Below, piece after piece: positions 51,446 to 60,920 of a stretch of DNA of 64,000 bases. How positions within the stretch are numbered: position 1 is the first letter of the stretch; each line of letters opens with the position of its first letter. Below the pieces are notes generated by a model, which was given only the letters and a program-made list of their open reading frames with translations, was not told the origin of the DNA and ran no database searches. Made by a program: the position numbers and the translations under genes. The DNA is from Pseudoroseicyclus tamaricis (GTDB taxonomy: Bacteria > Pseudomonadota > Alphaproteobacteria > Rhodobacterales > Rhodobacteraceae): the NCBI RefSeq assembly GCF_012070395.1, contig NZ_JAAFYS010000001.1, positions 226,001 through 290,000 on the forward strand, written 5' to 3'.

Positions 51446-53704
51446 ATGACCCGCTTCGCCGCGCCCATCGCCGAACAGATCTGGGACATGAAATACCGCC
51501 TGAAGGAGGCCGACGGCACGCCGGTCGACGCCTCCGTCGAGGCCACCTGGGCGCGTATCGCCGGGGCGCTGGCAGCGGTGGAGAAAGAGCCTGCCGCATG
51601 GGAGGGGCGCTTCGCCAAGGCGCTGGAAGATTTCCGCTTTCTGCCCGCCGGGCGCATCACCGCCGGGGCAGGCACGGCGCGGAGCGTGACGCTCTTCAAC
51701 TGCTTCGTCATGGGCACGATCCCCGACACGATGGGCGGCATCTTCGACGCGCTGAAGGAAGCGGCCCTGACCATGCAGCAGGGCGGCGGCATCGGCTATG
51801 ATTTCTCCACCATCCGGCCCAAGGGCGCGGCGGTGCACGGGGTGGCGGCGGATGCCTCGGGGCCGCTCTCCTTCATGGATGTGTGGGACGCGATGTGCCG
51901 CACCATCATGTCCGCCGGCTCGCGCCGCGGCGCCATGATGGCGACGCTGCGCTGCGATCACCCGGATGTGGAGGCCTTCATCGAGGCCAAGAGCGACGCC
52001 GCGCGGCTGCGGATGTTCAACCTCTCGGTGCTGGTGACGGACCCCTTCATGGAGGCCGTGAAGGCCGATGGCCCCTGGGAGCTGGTCTTCGACGGGCGCG
52101 TCTACAAGACGCTGCCGGCGCGCGACCTGTGGAACCGGATCATGAAGGCGACCTATGATTACGCCGAGCCGGGCGTGATCTTCATCGACCGCATCAACAA
52201 GATGAACAACCTGGCCTATGCCGAGACCATCGCGGCGACGAACCCCTGCGGCGAGCAGCCCCTGCCGCCCTACGGCGCCTGCCTGCTCGGCTCGATCAAC
52301 CTCGCCCGGCTGGTGCGGGACCCCTATGGCGAAGCGCCACATATCGACGAGGCCGAGCTGGCGGAGCTCGTCGGCGATGCGGTGCGGATGATGGACAACA
52401 CCGTCGACGCCTCGCGCTTCCCTCTGGAGGAGCAGCGCGCCGAGGCGCAGGCCAAGCGGCGGATCGGCCTCGGGGTGACCGGCCTCGCCGATGCGCTGGT
52501 GATGCTGGGGCTGGAATACGGCACCGACGACGCCGTCGCCCAGACGCGCACCTGGATGAAGGCGATCGCGCGGGCGGCCTATCTCGCCTCGGTCGAGATC
52601 GCCAAGGAGAAGGGGCCCTTCCCGCTGTTCGACGCCGAGCCCTTCCTCGCCTCCGGCACCATGGCGCAGATGGATGACGACGTGCGCGAGGCCATCCGCG
52701 AACACGGCATCCGCAACGCGCTGCTCACCTCCGTCGCGCCGACGGGGACGATCTCGCTCTACGCGGGAAACGTCTCCTCGGGCATCGAGCCGGTCTTTGC
52801 CGCCGCCTACACCCGCAAGGTGCTGCAGAAGGATGGCTCCCGCACCGAGGAGGAGGTCGTCGACTACGCCCTGCAGATCTGGCGGGCGCAGGGCGGCGAG
52901 GGCCTGCCACCCGCCTTCATCGACGCGCAGACGCTCAGCCCCGCCGCGCATGTGCGCATGCAGGCGGCGGCGCAGGAATGGGTCGACAGCTCGATCAGCA
53001 AGACGATCAACGTGCCGGAGGATATCGGCTTCGAGGCGTTCAAGGAGGTCTACCTTCAGGCCTACGAGACCGGCTGCAAGGGCTGCACGACATACCGCCC
53101 GAACGACGTCACCGGCTCGGTGCTCTCGGTCAGCCAGGAGGCCCCGGCCCCGGCGCTGGTGTCCGAGGAGGGGGGCGAGGTCGTCTACCTCTCCGAGCCG
53201 CTGGAGCGGCCGACGACGCTGGAAGGGAACACCTACAAGCTGAAATGGCCGGAGAGCGAGCACGCCATCTACATCACGATCAACGACGTGATCGTGGGCG
53301 GGCACCGGCGGCCGTTCGAGATCTTCATCAACTCCAAGAACATGGAGCATTTCGCCTGGACGGTGGCGCTGACGCGCATGATCTCGGCGGTCTTCCGGCG
53401 GGGCGGCGACGTGAGCTTCGTGGTGGAGGAGCTGAAGGCGGTGTTCGACCCGCGCGGCGGGGCGTGGATGAAGGGCAAGTACATCCCCTCGATCCTCGCC
53501 GCCATCGGCGGGGTGATCGAGGAGCACATGGTGGCCATCGGCTTCCTTGAAGCGGCAGGCTCGGGCCTGAAGAGCGACCCTCAGGCGGAGCTGCTGACCG
53601 GCCGTCGCCCTGGCAAGGCCTGCCCGTCCTGCGGGAGCTACGAGCTGCACATGATCGAAGGCTGCATGACCTGCGCGAGTTGCGGGTTCAGCAAGTGCGG
53701 GTGA
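51446..53704 (+). CDS. nrdJ: Adenosylcobalamin-dependent (class II) ribonucleotide reductase
   Basis: 752 residues. Substrate and radical-site motifs NPCGEQPLPPYGACLLGSIN (active-site Cys), SAGSRRGAMMATLRCDHPD, VAPTGTISLYAGNVSSGIEP and TGCKGCTTYRP; the C-terminal swinging-arm cysteines are in CPSCGSYELHMIEGC and TCASCGFSKCG. It reduces ribonucleotides with vitamin B12 as radical source, without oxygen. No separate small subunit is needed. No NrdR box or cobalamin riboswitch could be recognised in the short upstream region. Confidence 0.96.
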   Translation: MTRFAAPIAEQIWDMKYRLKEADGTPVDASVEATWARIAGALAAVEKEPAAWEGRFAKALEDFRFLPAGRITAGAGTARSVTLFNCFVMGTIPDTMGGIFDALKEAALTMQQGGGIGYDFSTIRPKGAAVHGVAADASGPLSFMDVWDAMCRTIMSAGSRRGAMMATLRCDHPDVEAFIEAKSDAARLRMFNLSVLVTDPFMEAVKADGPWELVFDGRVYKTLPARDLWNRIMKATYDYAEPGVIFIDRINKMNNLAYAETIAATNPCGEQPLPPYGACLLGSINLARLVRDPYGEAPHIDEAELAELVGDAVRMMDNTVDASRFPLEEQRAEAQAKRRIGLGVTGLADALVMLGLEYGTDDAVAQTRTWMKAIARAAYLASVEIAKEKGPFPLFDAEPFLASGTMAQMDDDVREAIREHGIRNALLTSVAPTGTISLYAGNVSSGIEPVFAAAYTRKVLQKDGSRTEEEVVDYALQIWRAQGGEGLPPAFIDAQTLSPAAHVRMQAAAQEWVDSSISKTINVPEDIGFEAFKEVYLQAYETGCKGCTTYRPNDVTGSVLSVSQEAPAPALVSEEGGEVVYLSEPLERPTTLEGNTYKLKWPESEHAIYITINDVIVGGHRRPFEIFINSKNMEHFAWTVALTRMISAVFRRGGDVSFVVEELKAVFDPRGGAWMKGKYIPSILAAIGGVIEEHMVAIGFLEAAGSGLKSDPQAELLTGRRPGKACPSCGSYELHMIEGCMTCASCGFSKCG

Positions 53705-53708
53705 GGGG

Positions 53709-54626
53709 CTAGACGGCCCCGCCGAAATCGAAGCTGCTCAGGTCCCGGATGTAGGCCTCGAAGAACTCGGTGAAGGTCTCCACCAGCGGGGGGAGCCGCT
53801 CGTAGGGCGGGTAGTAGAGCATCAGGTTGAGGGGGGCGACCTGCCAGTCCGGCAGGACGACCTCCAGCGCGCCCGAGGCCAGCCCGCCGCGGACGAGGAA
53901 GTCCGGCAGCGTCACGATGCCGTTCCCCGACAGCGCCATGGCGTGGAGGAACTCGCCGTTGTTGGAGGTCACGTCGGTGCCCGCCCGTACCGTCCGCCGC
54001 ATGCCGCCGCTGGTGAGGAGCCAGCTCTCCGCCCCGCCGTTCGAGCCGTAGGACAGGCAGTGGGCGGGCTGCAGGTCGTCCGGGGTCTCGGGGCGGGGGA
54101 TGCGCTCGAAGAGCGCGGGGGCGGCGACCACCTGCCGGGGGACCTGGCAGATCCTCCGCCAGATCGTCGACTTGTCCTGCGGCGGGGTGGAGATGCGGAT
54201 GGCGAGGTCGCAGCTCTCCTCCAAAATGTCGACCAGCCGGTCTGTCAGCTGCAGGTCGATTTCGATGTTCGGGTAGGCGAGGCGGAAGCTCGCCAGCAGC
54301 TTCGGCATCAGGCGCATCCCGAAGGACATGGGCGCGTTGATCGACAGCCTCCCCCGGTCGGGCCGCGTGGTGCGGGTGACCTCCTCGGTGACGCGGTCGA
54401 AGGCCTCCAGCACCGGGCGGTAGCGGGCGGCGACCATCGCGCCCATCCCGGTGAGGGAGACCTGCCGCGTCGTGCGCACCAGAAGCTGCTGGCCGAGATC
54501 CTCCTCCAGCTGCGCGACGATGCGGGTGATGGACGCCGGGGTCATCCGCAGGCTGCGGGCGGCGCCGGCGAAGCTGCCCTGCTCGACAACGGTCAGGAAG
54601 ACGCGGATGGGTTTGATCTGCTGCAC
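53709..54626 (-). CDS. LysR-type transcriptional regulator
   Basis: 305 residues. Winged-helix HTH at the N-terminus (FLTVVEQGSFAGAARSLRMT and PASITRIVAQLEEDLGQQLL), effector-binding domain from about residue 92 (GRLSINAPMSFGMRLMPKLL). It belongs to the CrgA/DmlR-like group of LysR proteins. It is divergent from the mhqO-like gene and very likely controls it. The 116-base shared region is AT-rich and holds the palindrome ATAGTTTCTAT at 54668-54678, a possible operator half-pair. Confidence 0.92.
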   Translation of the reverse strand: MQQIKPIRVFLTVVEQGSFAGAARSLRMTPASITRIVAQLEEDLGQQLLVRTTRQVSLTGMGAMVAARYRPVLEAFDRVTEEVTRTTRPDRGRLSINAPMSFGMRLMPKLLASFRLAYPNIEIDLQLTDRLVDILEESCDLAIRISTPPQDKSTIWRRICQVPRQVVAAPALFERIPRPETPDDLQPAHCLSYGSNGGAESWLLTSGGMRRTVRAGTDVTSNNGEFLHAMALSGNGIVTLPDFLVRGGLASGALEVVLPDWQVAPLNLMLYYPPYERLPPLVETFTEFFEAYIRDLSSFDFGGAV

Positions 54627-54667
54627 GCGCCATGATTATGGCGATGTGTGATAACAGTAAATGCCGG

Positions 54668-54678
54668 ATAGTTTCTAT
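54668..54678. promoter_or_regulatory. Short palindrome in the LysR/mhqO divergent region
   Basis: ATAG-TTT-CTAT, a four-base inverted repeat around three bases, in the middle of an AT-rich stretch between the divergent genes. The size and position suit a LysR site, but the T-N11-A form is not clear. Confidence 0.35.
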
Positions 54679-54742
54679 TCTTCGATATTACCCGGGCGCC
54701 TATCTTGGCCTCAACGCACATGCACATGGCTGAGGACGAGAC

Positions 54743-55675
54743 ATGATCACTGACATCAAGGGCCTGCACCACGTCACCTCGATGGCGGGGGACGCGGCCG
54801 AGAACAATCGCTTCTTCACCGACACGCTGGGGCTCCGCCGGGTCAAGAAGACCGTCAACTTCGATGCGCCGGAGGTCTACCACCTCTATTACGGCGATGA
54901 GATCGGCACCCCCGGCTCCGTCATGACCTACTTCCCCTTCGGCGACATGCCGCGCGGGCAGCGGGGCATCGGCGAGGTCGGCGTGACGGAGTTCGCCGTG
55001 CCCGAGGGCGCGCTGGGCTACTGGAAGGACCGGCTCGCCGCCAGCGGCGTGACCGGGCTGGCCGAGGACAGCTTCCTCGGCGAGACGCGGCTGGAGTTCG
55101 CGGGCCCCGACGGCGACGGCTTCGCCCTCGTCGAGAGCGCCGACCGGGGCCGCACCGCGTGGACGGGCGGCGGCGTGCCCGAGGATGCCGGCATCCTCGG
55201 CTTCCATGGCGCCCGGATGCGCCTGCGCGACGAGGCCGCCACCGCCGAGCTGCTGACCTTCATGGGCTACACCAAGGACGAGACGGACGGCGACGTGACC
55301 CGCTACCGGATCGAGGGCGGCAACGCGGCCGACACGATCGACCTCGAGGCCGTCTCGGGCGGAAAGGCCGCGGCGCAGGGCGCCGGCTCGGTGCACCACA
55401 TCGCCTTCGCGGTGGAGGATCGGGCGGCGCAGCTGCGCGTCCGCGAGGCGCTGGTCGATACGGGCTACCAGGTGACGCCGGTGATCGACCGCGACTACTT
55501 CTGGGCGATCTACTTCCGCACACCCGGCGGCGTTCTCTTCGAGATCGCCACGAACGAGCCGGGCTTCGACCGGGACGAGGACACCGCCCACCTCGGTCAG
55601 GCGCTGAAACTGCCGTCGCGCTACGAGCCCTACCGCGACCGGATCGAGACCCACCTTCCCCCGCTCGGAGCCTGA
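54743..55675 (+). CDS. Ring-cleaving dioxygenase of the VOC superfamily (MhqO-like)
   Basis: 310 residues, two glyoxalase/VOC modules. ITDIKGLHHVTSMAGDA starts module 1; GSVHHIAFAVED starts module 2, and LFEIATNEPGFDRDED carries the metal-binding Glu. This is the MhqO/YdfO-type family, in Bacillus induced by methylhydroquinone and other quinones. It lies 5 bases before an MhqD-like hydrolase gene, the same pair as mhqO-mhqD, but governed here by a LysR and not a MarR regulator. Confidence 0.9.
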   Translation: MITDIKGLHHVTSMAGDAAENNRFFTDTLGLRRVKKTVNFDAPEVYHLYYGDEIGTPGSVMTYFPFGDMPRGQRGIGEVGVTEFAVPEGALGYWKDRLAASGVTGLAEDSFLGETRLEFAGPDGDGFALVESADRGRTAWTGGGVPEDAGILGFHGARMRLRDEAATAELLTFMGYTKDETDGDVTRYRIEGGNAADTIDLEAVSGGKAAAQGAGSVHHIAFAVEDRAAQLRVREALVDTGYQVTPVIDRDYFWAIYFRTPGGVLFEIATNEPGFDRDEDTAHLGQALKLPSRYEPYRDRIETHLPPLGA

Positions 55676-55680
55676 GTGCC

Positions 55681-56283
55681 ATGACAGCCACGCCCAGCTA
55701 CCACGCCCGCCGGCATCCCCCCGCCGAGGGCGCCCCGCTGATCTTCGCCTTCCACGGCACCGGCGGCGATGAAGACCAGTTCTTCGAGCTGGTGCGCCAG
55801 CTCCAGCCCCGCGCCGGCATCGTCTCCCCCCGGGGGGACGTCAGCGAAGGCGGGGCGGCGCGCTTCTTCCGCCGCACGGGGGAGGGAGTCTACGACATGG
55901 ACGACCTCGCCCTCAGGACAGAGCGGATGGCCGCCTTCATCGCCGCGGAGGCCGCGGAGCATCCCGGCGCGCCGGTCTACGGCTTCGGCTATTCGAACGG
56001 GGCGAACATCCTCGCCTCGGTGGTGATGGCGCAGCCGCGGCTCTTCGAGCGGGTCGGGCTGCTGCATCCGCTGATCCCTTGGGAGCCGCCGCCTGTCGAC
56101 CTCTCCGGGCGGCGGATGCTGGTCACCGCCGGGCGGCGCGACCCGATCTGCCCGTGGCCCCTCAGCGAAAAGCTGATCCGCTGGGCCGGCGACCAGGGTG
56201 CCGAGGTGGAGACCGTTCTCCACGACGGCGGCCACGAGGTGCGCCCGGTCGAGGTGGAGGGGCTGGGCCGCCTGCTGGCCTGA
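55681..56283 (+). CDS. MhqD-like phospholipase/carboxylesterase
   Basis: 200 residues, alpha/beta hydrolase of the carboxylesterase/phospholipase family: AFHGTGGDEDQFFELVRQLQ, PRGDVSEGGAARFFRR, nucleophile in GFGYSNGANILASV, Asp in TAGRRDPICPW, His in DGGHEVRPVE. Triad complete. Expected to hydrolyse products of quinone or adduct metabolism. Second gene of the mhqO-mhqD pair; the stop is part of a terminator stem. Confidence 0.9.
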   Translation: MTATPSYHARRHPPAEGAPLIFAFHGTGGDEDQFFELVRQLQPRAGIVSPRGDVSEGGAARFFRRTGEGVYDMDDLALRTERMAAFIAAEAAEHPGAPVYGFGYSNGANILASVVMAQPRLFERVGLLHPLIPWEPPPVDLSGRRMLVTAGRRDPICPWPLSEKLIRWAGDQGAEVETVLHDGGHEVRPVEVEGLGRLLA

Positions 56284-56334
56284 CGGGGGACCGGCAGCGA
56301 CGGGCAAAAAAGGCCCGTCCTGCCGATCCCCGTC
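56282..56334. terminator. Strong bidirectional terminator between mhqD-like and usp genes
   Basis: Stem GACGGGG / CGGCAG / GACGGGC with loop AAAAAAG and the matching GCCCGTC / CTGCCG / CCCCGTC; a small internal loop and one bulged C separate the three paired blocks. It begins within the mhqD-like stop codon and lies between converging genes. Confidence 0.75.
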
Positions 56335-56343
56335 AGCCGCGGG

Positions 56344-57195
56344 TCAGCGCGCCAGCAGGATTGGGACCTTGCAGGTGCGGATCATCTCGAGGCTGGTGGA
56401 GCCGACGAAGAGCGTCCGCAGCCGGGAGTGGCCGGAGGCGCCCATGACGAGGTGGTCGATGCCGTCCCCCTCGACGAGGCGGGCCAGCGCCTCCTCCGGC
56501 TGGCCGGGGCAGATCGCCGTCTCGGCGTTGAGGCCGGCGCCGTCGAGCATCGCCTTGGCGTCGGCGAGGCCCTTTTTCACCTGAGCCGATTCCGTGCCGG
56601 CGGTGACGATCTTGATGTGCAGCCCCGCGTAGAGCGGGTTGCGCGCCACGTAATCCACCGCCCGCATCGCGCCGGGGCTGCCGTCATAGGCGAGGAGCAC
56701 CTTGCCGATCTCCCGGAAGGCGCGGGAGGCGACGAAGAGCGGCTTGCGCGAGGCGCGCATCACCCGCTCGAGGTTCGAGCCGAGGTGCCCCTGCGCGAAG
56801 TCCGATCCCTCGCCGCGCTTGCCGACGACGATCAGCTCCGCCTCGCCCTCCTTCTGCGACAGCGCCTCGATCAGGTCGCCGTGGCGCAGCTGCTCGATGG
56901 CGGAGACGCCGTCCTCCTCCACGATGGCGCGGGCATCCTCGAGGATGGCGCGTCCGCGCTGCACCGCCAGCTTCGCCCGCTGCTCGTCGAGATCGGAGAG
57001 CTGCTCCAGCAGGGCGCTGCGGGCGCCGAGCGAGATGGCCCCCGACAGGTCGCCCGCGCTTCCGCCCTCTCGCCGCCCGAGGACGTGCAGCAGCTCCACC
57101 GACAGGTCGGAGCGGCGCGCGATCCACGCGGCGTGGTCGCAGACACTTCGCGAATAGGCGGAGCCGTCCACCAGGGCGATGAGTTTGTTCCGCAT
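56344..57195 (-). CDS. Tandem-domain universal stress protein
   Basis: 283 residues with two UspA domains. Domain 1: LIALVDGSAYSRSVCDHAAW to VVGKRGEGSDFAQGHLGSNL; domain 2: KVLLAYDGSPGAMRAVDYVA to VMGASGHSRLRTLFVGSTSL, the latter with the G-x-x-G-x-9-G-S ATP-binding motif. Cytoplasmic, likely nucleotide binding. It follows the SulP transporter gene by 13 bases, forming an operon. Confidence 0.92.
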   Translation of the reverse strand: MRNKLIALVDGSAYSRSVCDHAAWIARRSDLSVELLHVLGRREGGSAGDLSGAISLGARSALLEQLSDLDEQRAKLAVQRGRAILEDARAIVEEDGVSAIEQLRHGDLIEALSQKEGEAELIVVGKRGEGSDFAQGHLGSNLERVMRASRKPLFVASRAFREIGKVLLAYDGSPGAMRAVDYVARNPLYAGLHIKIVTAGTESAQVKKGLADAKAMLDGAGLNAETAICPGQPEEALARLVEGDGIDHLVMGASGHSRLRTLFVGSTSLEMIRTCKVPILLAR

Positions 57196-57208
57196 GCCGA
57201 GTCCTCCC

Positions 57209-58690
57209 TCAATGCGTCATCAGGTTGTCCATCGCGCCGGGCTTGTCGTGCTCGGCAAGCCTGTCGACGATGGTCTCCGAGGCCTCGTTCATGCCCCTGA
57301 TCTCGACGGTCGAGCCGTCGCGCCGGAACTTCAGCACGGCCATGTCCAGCGCGGCAACAGAGGAGATGTCCCAGATATGCGCGCGGCTGACGTCGATGAT
57401 CACCCGGTCGGCCGCCTCGCGGAAGTCGAACGCGGCCATGAAATCCTCCGCCGAGGCGAAGAAGAGCTGCCCCTCCACCTGGTAGGTGCGCACCCGGCCA
57501 TCCTCCGACAGTGAGGAGGTGACGCGGAAGAGCTGCGCGATCTTGCCGGCGAAGAAGAGGCCGGAGAGCAGCACGCCCACCAGCACCCCGATGGCGAGGT
57601 TGTGGGTGTAGACGACCACCGCCACCGTCGCGAGCATCACCACAGAGGAGGAGCGCGGATGCGTCCTCAGCTGCTTGATGGAGGACCATGAGAACGTCCC
57701 GATGGAGACCATGATCATGATCGCCACGAGCGCCGCCATGGGGATCTGCGCCACGAGGTCGCCGAGCGCCACCACCATGAACAGCAGGAAGATCCCGGCC
57801 ACGAAGCACGACAGGCGGCCGCTGCCGCCCGACTTGATGTTGATGATCGACTGCCCGATCATCGCGCAGCCCGCCATCCCGCCGATGAAGCCGGTCGCGG
57901 TGTTGGCGAGGCCCTGGCCCACGCATTCCTGGTTCCGGTTCGACTTCGTGTCCGTCAGGTCGTCGACGATGTTCGCCGTCATCAGGCTTTCCAGCAGACC
58001 GACGACCGCGATGGCGGCGGAGTAGGGCAGGATGATGCCCAGCGTCTCCAGCGTCAGCGGGATGTCGGGGATCAGGAACATCGGCAGCGTGTCGGGCAAC
58101 TCGCCCATGTCTCCGACCGTCCGTACGTCCCACCCCATGAGGACGACCACGAGCGTCAGCACGATGATCGTCACCAGCGGCGAGGGGACGGCCCTCGTCA
58201 CGTAGGGAAAGAGGTAGATGATGGCGAGCCCGGCGGCGACCAGCGGGTAGGTCAGCCACGGCACGCCGATCAGCTCGGGCACCTGCGCCATGAAGATGAG
58301 GATCGCCAGCGCGTTGACGAAGCCGGTCATCACCGAGCGCGAGACGAAGCGCATCAGGTGTCCCAGCCGCGCGAAGCCGGCGAGGATCTGCAGCAGGCCG
58401 GCCAGCACCGTCGTGGCCAGCAGGTATTCCAGCCCGTAATCGGCCACGAGCGTGACCATGAGCACGGCCGTCGCGGCGGTGGCGGCGGAGATCATGCCGG
58501 GCCGGCCGCCCGCGATGGCGGTGACCACGGCGATGGAGAAGGAGGCATAGAGCCCCACCTTCGGGTCCACCCCGGCGATGATGGAGAAGGCGATGGCTTC
58601 GGGGATGAGGGCGAGCGCGACGACGAGGCCCGAGAGCAGGTCGCCACGCACGTTACCGAGCCACTGGCGTCGGTAGGCGTCGAGGGTCAT
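57209..58690 (-). CDS. SulP-family (SLC26-like) inorganic anion transporter
   Basis: 493 residues from ATG 58690. About twelve helices; [26 protein letters not shown] is the conserved substrate-site region, and the C-terminal STAS domain runs from about residue 410 ([20 protein letters not shown] to [17 protein letters not shown]). Substrates in the family are sulfate, bicarbonate or dicarboxylates; BicA-like bicarbonate uptake is possible. Co-transcribed with a universal stress protein gene. Confidence 0.93.
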   Translation of the reverse strand: MTLDAYRRQWLGNVRGDLLSGLVVALALIPEAIAFSIIAGVDPKVGLYASFSIAVVTAIAGGRPGMISAATAATAVLMVTLVADYGLEYLLATTVLAGLLQILAGFARLGHLMRFVSRSVMTGFVNALAILIFMAQVPELIGVPWLTYPLVAAGLAIIYLFPYVTRAVPSPLVTIIVLTLVVVLMGWDVRTVGDMGELPDTLPMFLIPDIPLTLETLGIILPYSAAIAVVGLLESLMTANIVDDLTDTKSNRNQECVGQGLANTATGFIGGMAGCAMIGQSIINIKSGGSGRLSCFVAGIFLLFMVVALGDLVAQIPMAALVAIMIMVSIGTFSWSSIKQLRTHPRSSSVVMLATVAVVVYTHNLAIGVLVGVLLSGLFFAGKIAQLFRVTSSLSEDGRVRTYQVEGQLFFASAEDFMAAFDFREAADRVIIDVSRAHIWDISSVAALDMAVLKFRRDGSTVEIRGMNEASETIVDRLAEHDKPGAMDNLMTH

Positions 58691-59130
58691 GGGTGAATGT
58701 TCCGTTCCTGTCCGGCCCGGCCAATGGCGCACCGGTCATCGTTGCAGGTCTACATGGTTGCCCCGGCGGATCGGCGGCCGGGAGAGCCACCCGGGATCCC
58801 ACCCGGGTCCAGACGATGCCGGAGCAATTACGCGGCGAGGCCCGGGAAGGCAACCGGCGGGGCGCCCGCGCCCGCTGCCGGCGCGGCGCGCCTGCCACGC
58901 CTGCCCGGTCAGGCGGCAGCCTGCCCGGCATGGAGGCGCCGGAGGGGCAAGGCAGGGAGCGGAGCGCGCCATCTGTTGTGCCGGTGGATCAGGCCGGGGC
59001 GACGCCGGCGCCGTGCCCGCTGACGTGTCTTGCCGGATGTCCCGTGAGCGGACAGCCGCAGGCACGGGGGATCTGCCATGTCCTCCCGATCCCCCTGCAC
59101 CATCCCGAGGGGGTCTTCAGCCCGTCGGGA
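58691..59130. other. Non-coding region upstream of SulP gene
   Basis: 440 bases between the SulP start and the 3' end of the diguanylate cyclase gene. Open frames here show no family likeness or good codon pattern. It has several short GC palindromes (ACCCGGGATCCCACCCGGGT near 58789) but nothing I can name; it should contain the SulP promoter. Confidence 0.5.
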
Positions 59131-60168
59131 TCAGGTGATGAACGCCCCGTCTCCCATCAGTCCAGGATTGGAGTGCGGTGCTTTGACAGGAAAGCTGAAC
59201 GACGCCCGGCAGGCCGTTTCGGCCTTGCCCGGCGCCCCCGCGTCCACGCTCTTGGCCTTGCGCTTGTCGGCGTACATCGCCATTTCCGCCTCCCCACGAA
59301 GGGCCTCGATCGTGTGCCCGGTTCCGATGACGGGCACGGCCCCGACCGCGATGCAGGGCCTGAGCCAGACGACCACCCGCCCATCCGAAAAACTCACTTC
59401 GACCGGTCTGGCGACACACTGACGGATCCTTTCTGTCAGGGCAGCGATGTCCTCGGGGTCGATCTGGCGGATCAGGATGCAGAACTCGTCGCCGCCGGTT
59501 CGGCCGATCAGGTCATCGTCACGGGTCACCTCTCGCAGGCACCCGGCGAGCGATCGCAGCACGGCGTCGCCCGCGTCATGCCCGAGATTGTCGTTGGTCT
59601 TCTTGAAATCGTTGACGTCGAGGTAGAGGAACGCGGCGCTCCGGTTCTCCCTTGCCTCGAGCGCCAGCTCCGCCTGCACCTGCTCCTCGAACTCGACGGC
59701 ATTAAGCAGCCCCGTCATGCGGTCGATCTGGCAGAGGCGCCGCAGACGGGCGGCTTCATCGCGCAGGGCCTGCACCTCGGCCGCGCCGCCGACGGTGCTG
59801 GAGGCATCGGCCGCGCCGGTGACCTTCAGCCCGCTCTTGTCGATCTCCAGAAGGTAGAGCGGCAGTTGGCTATCGATCTGCCGCAGGAACAGGGCGCGCG
59901 CGACGCACCGCCCGCGGTCGGGGCACCGGAGGGAGAGCAGCGCCCGCCCCGCGGTCCGCCGGGTCAGCGCCACCGCCGCGGCGAAGCTGCCGGGCGATGC
60001 GGGCAGAAGCACCTCTCCGCTATCAACGCCGGCGCGGCGGGCGGCCTGGTTCCCGAACAGAACCTGGCCGGTGCTGTCGGCAACGACCAGGCAGGCCGGC
60101 AGATGCTCGATCCCGATCGCGACTCCCTGCAGGAGAAGCTCTGCCTCAGGACCAGAAACGATAGCCAT
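59131..60168 (-). CDS. Diguanylate cyclase (PAS-like sensor plus GGDEF)
   Basis: 345 residues from ATG 60168. The N-terminal part (GIEHLPACLVVADSTGQVLF, GNQAARRAG) is PAS-like; a linker helix follows (VQALRDEAARLRRLCQIDRM), then a GGDEF domain with DRMTGLLNAVEFE, FLYLDVNDFKKTNDNLGHDA, and GRTGGDEFCIL. The active-site GGDEF is intact and an RxxD (RDDD) product-inhibition I-site precedes it by five residues, so it should make cyclic di-GMP with feedback control. A Cys pair (CPDRGRC) sits in the PAS-like part. Its start overlaps the upstream gene by 23 bases. Confidence 0.92.
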   Translation of the reverse strand: MAIVSGPEAELLLQGVAIGIEHLPACLVVADSTGQVLFGNQAARRAGVDSGEVLLPASPGSFAAAVALTRRTAGRALLSLRCPDRGRCVARALFLRQIDSQLPLYLLEIDKSGLKVTGAADASSTVGGAAEVQALRDEAARLRRLCQIDRMTGLLNAVEFEEQVQAELALEARENRSAAFLYLDVNDFKKTNDNLGHDAGDAVLRSLAGCLREVTRDDDLIGRTGGDEFCILIRQIDPEDIAALTERIRQCVARPVEVSFSDGRVVVWLRPCIAVGAVPVIGTGHTIEALRGEAEMAMYADKRKAKSVDAGAPGKAETACRASFSFPVKAPHSNPGLMGDGAFIT

Positions 60169-60721
60169 CACCTGCTCTGTCCGGATCGAGATCAACCACA
60201 ACCCTGCATCGACTGTGTCCCAGCGCGATCGCCTCCTCGATCTCCACTCTCGCATAGCCGCTCGAATCCGCCGCGATGCGGCCGAACACGTTGGTCGTCA
60301 TCATGCACAGCGAGGGGCGGCCTTTCACCTGCTGCGCGAAGGGGCAGACCGAGTTGACGAAGACGATGCGCCCGCTTTCGATGCTCTCGACGCGGAAGCC
60401 GCCGCCGATGCGGGCCTTGAGGTCGACCAGCGCGGCGGCGAGGCCCTCGGCGAGCGCCGGTGCATCGGCGATGCTGCCGGCATAGGCCTCGGACAGCTCC
60501 TCGCCCATGCTGCTGCCGACCATGGTGACGAAGGCGGCGGCGTCCTCGTAACCGCAGACGTTCTCGAGGTTCGACGCCAGACTCCCGATCACGCGCGAGA
60601 AGAAGGTCGACGGGGTCAACTGGGACGGCCGGGCGACCGCTTCATCCGTCGCAGTCTCGTCGGGCCCGGGGACCGCTTCTGTCCGTCGGCCCTCCGACAC
60701 CATAGCTGACACATCCTGCAT
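60146..60721 (-). CDS. Methanogen output domain 1 (MetOD1)-like sensory protein
   Basis: 191 residues. A disordered N-terminus (1-38) then a helical/beta domain with VNSVCPFAQQVKGRPSLCMM and NVFGRIAADSSGYARVEIEE, ending GHSRCRVVVDLDP. Cys126, Cys139 and Cys172 are in the places where such domains keep metal- or redox-active cysteines. The pattern is that of MetOD1, a predicted signalling domain; family assignment is from memory of the motif. Overlaps the diguanylate cyclase gene by 23 bases, implying a two-component-like partnership controlling cyclic di-GMP. Confidence 0.7.
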   Translation of the reverse strand: MQDVSAMVSEGRRTEAVPGPDETATDEAVARPSQLTPSTFFSRVIGSLASNLENVCGYEDAAAFVTMVGSSMGEELSEAYAGSIADAPALAEGLAAALVDLKARIGGGFRVESIESGRIVFVNSVCPFAQQVKGRPSLCMMTTNVFGRIAADSSGYARVEIEEAIALGHSRCRVVVDLDPDRAGDGYRFWS

Positions 60722-60920
60722 CGCTCGACTCCTTCGAAGATCGAGGGGCAGGGAACGGTAAACTCGTTAAGGCGAGCCTAAGGCGGCATCAGATCATGTG
60801 TTTTGGGGGGGACGCGAGCGCGTTGGCCGGGTCTGCGGACGTTGCCGCCGTTCACTGTAAGGCTATCGGAAATGGCGGGTTTGGGAATGTTGGCGGGATT
60901 CTTCAGACTGACTGGCAGGG

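Noticed and set aside
58691-59130. Gene in the gap upstream of the SulP gene
   Set aside because: Frames are open but show no start with a convincing RBS, no domain and an atypical residue mix; treated as non-coding.
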